A stretch of DNA of 19,263 nucleotides, taken from NCBI GenBank assembly GCA_023406715.1, contig JAEXVC010000164.1:1-19263 (forward strand), written 5' to 3'. The translations under genes and the position numbers were made by a program. Position 1 is the stretch's first letter, and every line of letters begins with the position of its first letter. This DNA comes from Bacteroidota bacterium. GTDB taxonomy: Bacteria > Bacteroidota > Bacteroidia > Bacteroidales > Tenuifilaceae. The notes under the pieces were generated by a model. The model did not search any database, was not told the DNA's origin, and saw nothing but the letters and a program-made list of their open reading frames with translations. Positions 7,181 to 13,961 of this stretch are shown here, in pieces.

Positions 7181-7228
7181 ACCAGAGTGAATTAGCACGA
7201 AGAGTCCGAAAAGGGCCGCTAACCATTC
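7181..7228 (+). ncRNA. Structured leader before rplT, candidate L20 autoregulatory element
   Basis: In the 102-bp rpmI-rplT gap, a 48-nt GC-richer segment folds as follows: GAA (7189-7191) with TTC (7226-7228), a CCA bulge, TTAGC (7192-7196) with GCTAA (7218-7222), an asymmetric A/G-rich internal loop (7197-7203), and an inner hairpin GTCC/GGGC (7204-7207 with 7213-7216, one G-U pair) closed by GAAAA. The 3' strand GGGCCGCTAACCAT resembles the 23S rRNA segment GGGGCTAAACCAT near the L20-binding helices 40/41 (recalled sequence). L20 represses its own operon through rRNA mimicry in other phyla, so the same role is inferred here. Confidence 0.5.
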
Positions 7229-7243
7229 AAAAATGTTTAAACA

Positions 7244-7588
7244 ATGCCACGTTCAGTCAATTCAGTTGCATCAAGAGCAAGAAGGAAAAAAATTCTTGAG
7301 CAAACCAAAGGAAATTTCCTTGGAAGAAGAAGCGTTTACACCGCAGCTAAAAACACCTTAGAGAAAGGTCTTGGCTACGCTTATCGCGATCGTAAGAAAA
7401 AGAAAATTGAATACCGCGCTTTGTGGATTCAACGTATCAATGCTGCAGTAAGACCTTACGGTATGACTTACTCAGAGTTCATTGGTAAAATCAACAAACA
7501 AGGTATCGCTATTAACCGCAAGGTATTAGCTGACCTAGCAATGAATCACCCAGAGGCTTTCAAGTCTATTGTTGATTCTTTAAAGTAG
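7244..7588 (+). CDS. rplT: 50S ribosomal protein L20
   Basis: This 114-residue basic protein is full-length bL20. It opens with MPRSVNSVASRARRKKIL, followed by GNFLGRRSVYTAAKN and the globular C-terminal part with RALWIQRINAAVRPYGMTYS. L20 binds 23S rRNA early in 50S assembly and in several bacteria represses translation of its own operon. It ends the thrS-infC-rpmI-rplT cluster, with a terminator about 20 bp after the stop. The candidate RNA structure just upstream would allow feedback control. Confidence 0.97.
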   Translation: MPRSVNSVASRARRKKILEQTKGNFLGRRSVYTAAKNTLEKGLGYAYRDRKKKKIEYRALWIQRINAAVRPYGMTYSEFIGKINKQGIAINRKVLADLAMNHPEAFKSIVDSLK

Positions 7589-7608
7589 ATTTATCTATCT
7601 TAAAATAT

Positions 7609-7640
7609 AAAGGGAACCGCATTTGCAGTTCCCTTTTTTT
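7609..7640 (+). terminator. Intrinsic terminator after rplT
   Basis: AAAGGGAAC (7609-7617) pairs with GTTCCCTTT (7628-7636). One mismatch and an inner GC/GC pair close an ATTT loop, and a run of seven Ts ends at 7640. Confidence 0.92.
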
Positions 7641-7655
7641 ATTAATTAACATTGT

Positions 7656-7690
7656 TTTGATTCAACATAATTGGTTGTTTTATATATTGC
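7656..7690 (+). promoter_or_regulatory. Possible weak dapB promoter
   Basis: TTTG at 7656-7659 and TATATTGC at 7683-7690 are 23 bp apart. The -7 element is imperfect against TAnnTTTG. A promoter is expected here because the rplT terminator isolates dapB. Confidence 0.35.
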
Positions 7691-7705
7691 GTAAAATTCC
7701 ATTCG

Positions 7706-8425
7706 ATGTTAAAAATTGCAATTATTGGTTATGGGAAAATGGGGCACGAGATTGAGTCTATTGCTTTGGAACGTGGACATTCTCTTGTTCTCAAGATAGA
7801 TGCTTCTAATCAGTCGGATTTAACCCTGTCGAATTTAAAAAATTGTGATGTTGCTATAGAGTTTACGTCGCCCCATACTGCAAAGCAAAACGTTGAGTTT
7901 TGCCTAAGCGCAGGTACTCCTGTTGTTTGTGGAACAACGGGTTGGAACGATGAGGCTGCAAAAATTATTGAGAGAGTTAAGGCCGGAGAGGGTACGCTTT
8001 TCTTTGCATCGAACTATAGCGTTGGCGTGAATATCTTTTTCAAACTTAATGCAATGGCTTCAAAGTTGCTAGCTAAGGTTGGCGGATACAATGTTGGTAT
8101 ACAGGAGATACATCACACTCAGAAGTTAGATGCTCCAAGTGGCACAGCAATATCTATTGCAAATGCCATTACAGCGGAAAACCTAAGTTTAAATGGGTGG
8201 ACATTAGTTCCAGATAAAGTTGATGGTAAAATACCCATCGAGGCGGTTCGCGAGGGAACAGTTCCTGGAACTCATATAGTTAACTTTGAGTCGGAACAGG
8301 ATCAGATTGTTCTATCGCATATTGCCAAGAGTAGGAAGGGTTTTGCTATTGGTGCGGTATTGGCTGCAGAGTTTATTGCAGGGAAGAAAGGTTTTTATAA
8401 TATGGATGATTTATTAAATTTATAA
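7706..8425 (+). CDS. dapB: 4-Hydroxy-tetrahydrodipicolinate reductase
   Basis: This cytosolic NAD(P)H-dependent enzyme makes tetrahydrodipicolinate on the diaminopimelate/lysine pathway, which feeds peptidoglycan synthesis. The 239-residue protein is shorter than the E. coli enzyme, as usual in Bacteroidota. The dinucleotide-binding GYGKMG is at residues 8-13, VVCGTTGW lies near the middle of the N-terminal half, and the catalytic block EIHHTQKLDAPSGTA starts at E134 (H136 and K140 as the acid/base residues). The C-terminal REGTVPGTH and 'FESEQDQI' segments are also present. Its stop is one base from the lepB start, so the two are almost certainly translated from one mRNA. Confidence 0.96.
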   Translation: MLKIAIIGYGKMGHEIESIALERGHSLVLKIDASNQSDLTLSNLKNCDVAIEFTSPHTAKQNVEFCLSAGTPVVCGTTGWNDEAAKIIERVKAGEGTLFFASNYSVGVNIFFKLNAMASKLLAKVGGYNVGIQEIHHTQKLDAPSGTAISIANAITAENLSLNGWTLVPDKVDGKIPIEAVREGTVPGTHIVNFESEQDQIVLSHIAKSRKGFAIGAVLAAEFIAGKKGFYNMDDLLNL

Positions 8426-8426
8426 T

Positions 8427-10151
8427 ATGAATAAGAAAACGTTTTACATTTCTCCAAAATTTGGAAGAAGAGCATTAGCAAATTTGATTGATTTAGTTAT
8501 TGTCGGTGTTATCATTTATTTTGTAAGCACCAATTCATCAATTTCTTCACTATACAAACTTGCTATCTTTGCATTACTCTATATTGTTGGAATTCCTGTT
8601 TTAATGGCTTATGCGTGTACTCCAGGCCAGTATTTTACAAAGATTAGAGTTAGAGATGCTCGTGACTTATCTAAGAAGTTAACCTTAGCAAATTCATTTG
8701 TTAGATTGTTTAGCAATGCCATTTTTGGCTGGTACTCTCTTAAAATGAAAGAAAATTTATTGATTGAATCGTTAAGTAATTCAACAGTAATTCATGTTGA
8801 AGAGAATATTAGTGAAGAAGAATTAAAAGAAAAGCAGAAAAGAATTAGGCAAATAAATTTTGTTATTTCGTCTTTAGTTTTTACTCTTTGGGTAATTTGG
8901 ATTGGTAACTACTGGTTACTCCTTGGTTTACCAATTATTTTTGATTTCTATATCACCCAAAAGGTAAACTGGACATTTTGGAAGAAACGTGGACAGAAGA
9001 AAACCGTTTTAATTGAGTGGATTGATGCTATTATTTTTGCGGTTGTTGCAGCAACCCTTATCCGCATGTTCTTTATTGAGGCATATACTATTCCAACTTC
9101 TTCAATGGAGAAGAGTTTACTTATTGGCGATTATCTGTTTGTAAGCAAGGTTAGTTATGGCCCTAAACTTCCAAACACACCAATATCATTCCCTTTTGTA
9201 CACCATACATTGCCTTTATCCAAAACTGCAAAATCATTTATAGAATGGCCCCGTTGGCCCTATAAGCGTATTGCAGGATTAGGCAAAATACAGCGTAACG
9301 ATGTTGTAGTTTTCAACTTCCCCGAAGGCGATACTGTTGTATTGCAGGATCAAAACTCCAGTTATTACACTCTCGCAAGAATTTATGGCGCCGAAAATTT
9401 GAAGAAAAATTACGATGTTATATATCGCCCAGTTGATAAGCGCGAGAATTACATTAAGCGATGTGTTGGTTTGCCTGGCGATACTATTCAGGTTAAGCAT
9501 GGTCAACTGTATGTTAATGGGCAGGAGCAGATCAAGATTGGTAAACGTCAATATAACTACCAAATAAAAACTAATGGTTCTGCCATTAACCCTATTAGGT
9601 TTGAGCAACTTGGCATTTCAAAGGCAGATCAAGGATATAGCCCTACGGGTGGTTTCTACCAAATACCATTAACCGAGGAGGCTTTGGAGAAAATTAAGGG
9701 TATGAGCAATGTGGTTGAGGTAGTGAGAAATGAAAATAGCGATACATTGATGATGTGGAAACTTATTTTCCCTCATAATCCTAACTATACCTGGAACGAA
9801 GATAACTACGGGCCGCTTTGGATACCCAAAAAAGGAGTTGCTGTTGACTTAAACCTTAATAACTTGCCAATTTACGAGCGAATTATTGATGTTTACGAGA
9901 ATAATGATCTTGCCGTTCGTAATGGCGAAATCTATGTCAACGGTCAGTTGGCGAAAACCTACACCTTTAAGATGGACTACTACTTTATGATGGGTGATAA
10001 TCGCCATAACTCCGCGGATAGTCGTTTCTGGGGATTTGTGCCAGAAGATCATGTGGTTGGAGAAGCTTCGTTTGTGTGGCTATCGCTCGACAAGGATAAG
10101 AGTTTTCCACGTAATATCCGTTGGAGTAGAATGTTTAAAGGAATTCACTAA
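8427..10151 (+). CDS. lepB: Signal peptidase I with N-terminal RDD-like membrane domain
   Basis: LepB cleaves signal peptides from exported proteins at the outer face of the inner membrane. At 574 residues it is longer than usual. The peptidase part (about 140-574) starts with the hydrophobic segment typical of Bacteroidetes LepB ('LPIIFDFYITQKVNWTFW'). It carries the nucleophile S226 in IPTSSMEKS, the general base K344 in NYIKRCVGLPGDT, and the C-terminal box GDNRHNSADSR from G523. The first ~130 residues form a separate domain with two hydrophobic segments, an 'R-R-A-x-x-N-x-I-D' start (R14/R15, D22) and 'TPGQYFTKIRVRD' followed by 'LTLANSFVRLF'. This resembles the RDD family. It is translated with dapB and ends at a terminator. 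Confidence 0.93.
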   Translation: MNKKTFYISPKFGRRALANLIDLVIVGVIIYFVSTNSSISSLYKLAIFALLYIVGIPVLMAYACTPGQYFTKIRVRDARDLSKKLTLANSFVRLFSNAIFGWYSLKMKENLLIESLSNSTVIHVEENISEEELKEKQKRIRQINFVISSLVFTLWVIWIGNYWLLLGLPIIFDFYITQKVNWTFWKKRGQKKTVLIEWIDAIIFAVVAATLIRMFFIEAYTIPTSSMEKSLLIGDYLFVSKVSYGPKLPNTPISFPFVHHTLPLSKTAKSFIEWPRWPYKRIAGLGKIQRNDVVVFNFPEGDTVVLQDQNSSYYTLARIYGAENLKKNYDVIYRPVDKRENYIKRCVGLPGDTIQVKHGQLYVNGQEQIKIGKRQYNYQIKTNGSAINPIRFEQLGISKADQGYSPTGGFYQIPLTEEALEKIKGMSNVVEVVRNENSDTLMMWKLIFPHNPNYTWNEDNYGPLWIPKKGVAVDLNLNNLPIYERIIDVYENNDLAVRNGEIYVNGQLAKTYTFKMDYYFMMGDNRHNSADSRFWGFVPEDHVVGEASFVWLSLDKDKSFPRNIRWSRMFKGIH

Positions 10152-10171
10152 CCTTGTTATATAAAATATTG

Positions 10172-10199
10172 CCCTCGGGGAAATTCCTCGGGGGTTTTT
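10172..10199 (+). terminator. Intrinsic terminator after lepB
   Basis: CCCTCGGGG (10172-10180) pairs with CCTCGGGGG (10186-10194) using two G-U pairs around an AAATT loop, followed by five Ts (10195-10199). It begins 20 bp after the lepB stop. Confidence 0.88.
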
Positions 10200-10215
10200 A
10201 TTTTAAAAGGATGCT

Positions 10216-10237
10216 TATTTTTGCTGTATTATTTTTG
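10216..10237 (+). promoter_or_regulatory. Two tandem TAnnTTTG elements before the WbqC gene
   Basis: TATTTTTG occurs at 10216-10223 and again at 10230-10237. Neither has a clear TTTG -33 box. The second would give a leader of about 10 nt before the ATG at 10254. Confidence 0.45.
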
Positions 10238-10253
10238 AAATTATAATAACTTA

Positions 10254-10892
10254 ATGAGTAATTCTGTCATACTATCCATAGGCTATTTGCCCCCTGTGCA
10301 GTATTTTGCCAAGTTAATACAGTATCAAAATATATATATTGAATCGGCCGAAAACTATACAAAACAAACCTACCGCAATAGGTGCGTAATCCTTGGAGCA
10401 AATGGGCCAATTTCATTGACTATTCCTGTTGTAAAAACGCAAGGAAACCATACACCCATTAAGTTGATAGAGATTGATAATTCAACTCTATGGCAAAAGA
10501 ATCACTGGAAGACCATCGAGTCGGCCTATAGAACTTCAGCTTATTATGATTTTGTGGCTGATATTCTGGAACCATTTTATAACAAGCGTTACACCAACCT
10601 TTTTGAGTTTGATGCTCTGTTTATGAATGCAATTTTCGATTTCTTATCTATACAACCAAACATTCATAGTACAACACAATATGTGCCTAGTTATGAGGTC
10701 GATTTTCGTAATTCAATTTCACCAAAGGTTGATATTTTTGAGGATAAGCAATTTGCACCTGCAGAGTATTTTCAGGTTTTTTCCAATAAATTTGGTTTTG
10801 TACCCAATTTAAGCATTATCGATTTGCTTTTTAACGAGGGACTTTCTGCGATAGAAGTAATTGAGGCCTCAATAAAAAAGCCTACCATTTAG
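10254..10892 (+). CDS. WbqC family protein
   Basis: This 212-residue protein matches the WbqC family throughout. The N-terminal 'SIGYLPPVQYFAKLI' segment, the 'Y-R-N-R-C-x-I-L-G-A-N-G-P-x-x-L-T-I-P-V' block, and the tryptophan/tyrosine-rich 'LWQKNHWKTIESAYRTSAYYDF' region are characteristic. WbqC proteins are often found in O-antigen or glycan clusters, but the reaction is not established; here the gene stands alone after dapB-lepB. No signal peptide or membrane segment is visible, so it is probably cytosolic. The TAG stop lies inside the loop of a hairpin that serves as terminator for the convergent minus-strand gene. Confidence 0.88.
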   Translation: MSNSVILSIGYLPPVQYFAKLIQYQNIYIESAENYTKQTYRNRCVILGANGPISLTIPVVKTQGNHTPIKLIEIDNSTLWQKNHWKTIESAYRTSAYYDFVADILEPFYNKRYTNLFEFDALFMNAIFDFLSIQPNIHSTTQYVPSYEVDFRNSISPKVDIFEDKQFAPAEYFQVFSNKFGFVPNLSIIDLLFNEGLSAIEVIEASIKKPTI

Positions 10893-10902
10893 ATTGGTAG
10901 GC
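10874..10902 (-). terminator. Intrinsic terminator of the minus-strand unit, overlapping the WbqC stop
   Basis: GCCTACCA (10880-10887) and TGGTAGGC (10895-10902) form a perfect 8-bp stem with a 7-nt loop. On the minus strand the stem is followed by six Ts (A-run 10874-10879 on +), so it terminates the transcript of the 10924-12456 gene. On the + strand the stem is not followed by Ts. The last WbqC codons form one arm and its stop codon lies in the loop. Confidence 0.82.
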
Positions 10903-10923
10903 TCAAAAAAGTGTTGTATCAAA

Positions 10924-12456
10924 TTAAAACCTAAATCCAAGGGTAACAAGGAATCGTCCATCTTTTATTTTGGTATCAACAGGGTTGGCTCCTGAATAAA
11001 AAACGTACGATTCTTTCTTCACGGTGTGTAAATAGGCCATATCTATTGAGAAATTACCCGACTTGTAGCCAACACCACCAGAGTATTGCGATATGTTTGC
11101 CTTGTCGTTTATAAATCCACTCTTATATGGTGATGGGTAAAATGCATACCCTCCTCTTAGGGCAAAATCGCCAATACGGTACTCTCCTCCAAATCTAAAA
11201 TTGAATACATTTCTGAAAGTATTTTCGGCTTCAATATTTAAATCGTTTAAGTTATCGCCATCACCACCATTACTAAATTTCATAGAAGCATAGTTCACTC
11301 GCTCAACATCAATGCTAATAAGGCCTTTGCCTTGGAATATATAAGCAAAACTACCAATAAACTTGAATGGGGTTTCAAAATTATACTCATATCTTCCTGT
11401 CGGAGACTTGCTGTTAAATTTTGCTACAACTCCACTTGTATCGAAGTCTGTCTTCATCGAACTTGAATAAGTATCCTCAAAGGAACAAAATGTTGGAGTA
11501 TGAATAGCTGCGCCAATCCTGATGGAGGGAATAGGATTATAAATTGCTCCTACTTTAAAATTATAGCCAGTTCCTTTTGTTTCGTAAAACTGATTGTATT
11601 CCATAGAGTAAAACCTATTCCCATCGAGGTCTGCAGGATTTGACTCTTTTGCAAATTCAGAATAAGAGCCGTTGAAAGTATAATTGAAGTCAGTTATACC
11701 TATTGTTGCTCCAAGAAATAGTTTGTTAGATAAGTTCATGGAAAAAGAAATGTCATATTCTCCAGAACCTCCATCTGTTATGATAGAGTTCTCGTGGTCA
11801 ACAGAGTCGTTTGGAAATAAAGCAGATTCGAAGGATTGAGTTCCATCGTTATAACCAAAGAGCAACCATGTGTCCCAAGCCATAATCATTGGCCATAGTC
11901 CTGCTCCTAACTCATTAAATGGTTCGTAATTATTTTTGTACGTAAGCATTGAAGGTGTTAGATTTTGTCTGGTAGCTTCATTTGTAAAATAATTAATTAT
12001 GGAATTATTATCGTAATAACCTTTAGCTATAGAATTAGAGTGAAAGTCATTTGTGCGATTATACCCAAATCCAATGTTGAAGTTTACAATTCCATTCTCG
12101 TCGCTTTTGTAAGGACTGTAAGAAAGGACAATTCCAATATTGTCAAACAATAACCTATTTCTCGAATCCGATGCGTTAAGTCCATTGTAGGACGATTCAA
12201 TGTTGCTGCGCTTAAATGAAGGCGTAATGGTAAATTCCGATGATTTATAAACACCAAGTCCTGCTGGGTTAATAGATGTTGAAGTAAAATCGGCACCGAG
12301 GGCTCCAAATGCTCCACCCATCGATACATATCGGGCAGTACCTCCATTTAAGGTTTGCGAGTATCTAAGTCCATCGGCCAATGATTGAGAAAATAAGTTG
12401 CTACCTAATGAAATAAATAGCCCTGCTATTGTAATCTTTATAAATGACTTTTTCAT
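10924..12456 (-). CDS. OmpP1/FadL-like outer-membrane beta-barrel protein
   Basis: The 510-residue protein starts with a signal peptide (about 1-24, KK then a hydrophobic stretch ending NLFSQ). It then shows the FadL-like N-terminal block with 'SMGGAFGALG' and the NPAGL motif (N63-P64-A65). The rest has alternating strands typical of a beta-barrel and ends in aromatic 'LVTLGFRF', the usual outer-membrane insertion signal. FadL/OmpP1 proteins carry hydrophobic compounds across the outer membrane; the substrate here is unknown. It follows the 12526-13860 lipoprotein gene by 69 bp with a hairpin between, so the two are probably co-transcribed. It is followed by a terminator shared with the WbqC end. 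Confidence 0.82.
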   Translation of the reverse strand: MKKSFIKITIAGLFISLGSNLFSQSLADGLRYSQTLNGGTARYVSMGGAFGALGADFTSTSINPAGLGVYKSSEFTITPSFKRSNIESSYNGLNASDSRNRLLFDNIGIVLSYSPYKSDENGIVNFNIGFGYNRTNDFHSNSIAKGYYDNNSIINYFTNEATRQNLTPSMLTYKNNYEPFNELGAGLWPMIMAWDTWLLFGYNDGTQSFESALFPNDSVDHENSIITDGGSGEYDISFSMNLSNKLFLGATIGITDFNYTFNGSYSEFAKESNPADLDGNRFYSMEYNQFYETKGTGYNFKVGAIYNPIPSIRIGAAIHTPTFCSFEDTYSSSMKTDFDTSGVVAKFNSKSPTGRYEYNFETPFKFIGSFAYIFQGKGLISIDVERVNYASMKFSNGGDGDNLNDLNIEAENTFRNVFNFRFGGEYRIGDFALRGGYAFYPSPYKSGFINDKANISQYSGGVGYKSGNFSIDMAYLHTVKKESYVFYSGANPVDTKIKDGRFLVTLGFRF

Positions 12457-12489
12457 AGTCTGAAAAATTAAAATTCAGTAATTATATTA

Positions 12490-12516
12490 TATAGGGGATA
12501 ATCACTATCCCCTATA
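12490..12516 (-). other. Intercistronic stem-loop between the lipoprotein and barrel genes
   Basis: TATAGGGGAT (12490-12499) and ATCCCCTATA (12507-12516) form a perfect 10-bp stem with a 7-nt loop. In the minus direction it lacks a following T-run. It therefore looks like a 3'-end stabiliser or partial terminator that sets different mRNA levels for the two genes, rather than a full terminator. Confidence 0.65.
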
Positions 12517-12525
12517 CGGAGTTTT

Positions 12526-13860
12526 TTATCGTCTTCTTGTATTTGAACCAGAAGATGAACTTGATGAGCTTGACGAACTGCTACGTGATCCGCTTTGGCT
12601 GCTACCGGACGATGAAGATCTGCTATCAGATCCCGATTGCCTATAGCTTTCATTGTTTCTTGACGAAGAAGTGGTATTCGTTGGAGTACTTACTCTTTCT
12701 GGTCTATTGTATGTAGGGGTAGAATTCCTGTTTCCTGAGGAAGTACGACTTGTTCCTGATGCATTGCTGTTTTGGGAACCCTCGCTTCTTCGGTAAGTGC
12801 TTTCTGTTGATGTTCTAGTTCTTCCACTTGATTGGTTGTATGTTCTGCGAGTTGGTTCGGAAACACCAATTTCTCGTGTAGGTCTTTCTGATACTCGGCG
12901 CGTATTGGTACCGTCAACTCTCCTTGTATTCGATGATGCTTGGTTATTTAAATTAGACTCGCGTCTCCCATTTGATTCATAGGTTGGAGTTACGCGTGTT
13001 TGTGTTCTACGAGTAGAAACAATAGGATTTAAACTTGAATTACTCCCATCTCTGCGACGCGATACAACAGTTTGGCTACCATCGGTTGTTGTGCTTATAC
13101 CTGTTCTACGTGCTGTGTAATTGTTGGTTCCATTCACTCTTCTACCATAGTAGGAGTTGTTTGATATATTATTTGAGCTGTTTCCAGTCCAATATCCATT
13201 GTTCCAGCCCCACCAGTATGAGTCAGTGTAATAAGGATTGTATCCGTAGTGATTGTAATTATATGGGTAACTCCAGTACCAAGGGTCGTAATTCCAGTAA
13301 CCATAGTTCCACCCAAATCCAAACCCAAACCCAACGCTGAAACTTCTTCTAGGCCAGCCAAACATTGCAGAAATATAGCGGGGTTCAACCCAAACCTGAT
13401 TACCCATAACAACTATATTATAAAAGTATGGGTCGTAGGCTTGTGCATACCAGTAGTTGTCAGAATAATAGGTCGACCAATTTTCCATTCCATAGTAAGG
13501 ATCACTTAAACCTCTTAGCCTACGTTCGTAAGATTCTTGGTAGGAATCAGAAAGGATCCTATTGTAAGGATTGGTATCCTCTGCTTTGTATATTACGGTA
13601 TCATTTTTGATGCTATCCATATTTATTTCAATAACATCAGCGTATTTTTGTTCCAAGTTAGCGTAGTTGGAATTTTCTTTTTTCTCAGAAGTGCTATTTT
13701 GCTCTTCATTTTTTGCAATTTGAGAGGTTTGAGGTTTTGCTGGCGAACCATATATTTCGTCGCTCCACGACGAAGTTTTACCTACTTGTGAACTCGATGC
13801 ACACGACATCATAAATAGTCCAAGCAATGTAAGCATCGGAATGTTGGTTTTGGTTTTCAT
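12526..13860 (-). CDS. Low-complexity lipoprotein of unknown function
   Basis: I do not recognise a functional family. The 444-residue protein has a lipoprotein signal with the lipid-anchored Cys at position 20 (after GLFMMS), then a Ser/Glu/Lys-rich stretch to about 110. A segment rich in Tyr, Trp, Gly, Asn and Pro follows at about 125-225, including 'FGFGFGWNYGYWNYDPWYW'. The last ~210 residues are dominated by Arg, Ser, Thr and Asn with recurring 'TRR' and 'RRV' pieces, and end in an 11-serine run and 'SNTRRR'. The serines use mixed codons, so the composition is held at protein level. It has a perfect Shine-Dalgarno and lies upstream of the FadL-like gene. Bacteroidales carry proteins of similar composition, sometimes misnamed as vitellogenin-like (recalled). 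Confidence 0.8.
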   Translation of the reverse strand: MKTKTNIPMLTLLGLFMMSCASSSQVGKTSSWSDEIYGSPAKPQTSQIAKNEEQNSTSEKKENSNYANLEQKYADVIEINMDSIKNDTVIYKAEDTNPYNRILSDSYQESYERRLRGLSDPYYGMENWSTYYSDNYWYAQAYDPYFYNIVVMGNQVWVEPRYISAMFGWPRRSFSVGFGFGFGWNYGYWNYDPWYWSYPYNYNHYGYNPYYTDSYWWGWNNGYWTGNSSNNISNNSYYGRRVNGTNNYTARRTGISTTTDGSQTVVSRRRDGSNSSLNPIVSTRRTQTRVTPTYESNGRRESNLNNQASSNTRRVDGTNTRRVSERPTREIGVSEPTRRTYNQSSGRTRTSTESTYRRSEGSQNSNASGTSRTSSGNRNSTPTYNRPERVSTPTNTTSSSRNNESYRQSGSDSRSSSSGSSQSGSRSSSSSSSSSSSGSNTRRR

Positions 13861-13866
13861 AGTGTA

Positions 13867-13873
13867 CCTCCTT
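13867..13873 (-). promoter_or_regulatory. Strong Shine-Dalgarno of the 12526-13860 lipoprotein gene
   Basis: On the minus strand AAGGAGG lies 6 nt before the ATG (13860-13858). It is one of only two near-perfect ribosome sites in the window and suggests high expression. No clean TAnnTTTG element is seen for this gene in the 101-bp divergent region. Confidence 0.7.
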
Positions 13874-13904
13874 GCAGGTTATAGTATAACATTAAAATTA
13901 TAGT

Positions 13905-13912
13905 TATTTTTG
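13905..13912 (+). promoter_or_regulatory. proS -7 element TATTTTTG
   Basis: It matches TAnnTTTG and would start transcription near 13918, about 44 nt before the ATG at 13962. The -33 region does not match TTTG. It lies in the region shared with the divergent lipoprotein gene. Confidence 0.5.
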
Positions 13913-13961
13913 CTTCACATTATTAACTGATTTACTACAAATTTCATACCAAGAAAGCGAT

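Noticed and set aside
10880..10902. Terminator for WbqC on the + strand
   Set aside because: On + the stem is followed by TCAAAAAAG with no T-tract; the T-run is present only on the minus strand.
12797..13791. Several + strand open frames opposite the low-complexity lipoprotein
   Set aside because: They are by-products of the biased composition of the minus-strand gene; they resemble no family and lack promoters or ribosome sites.
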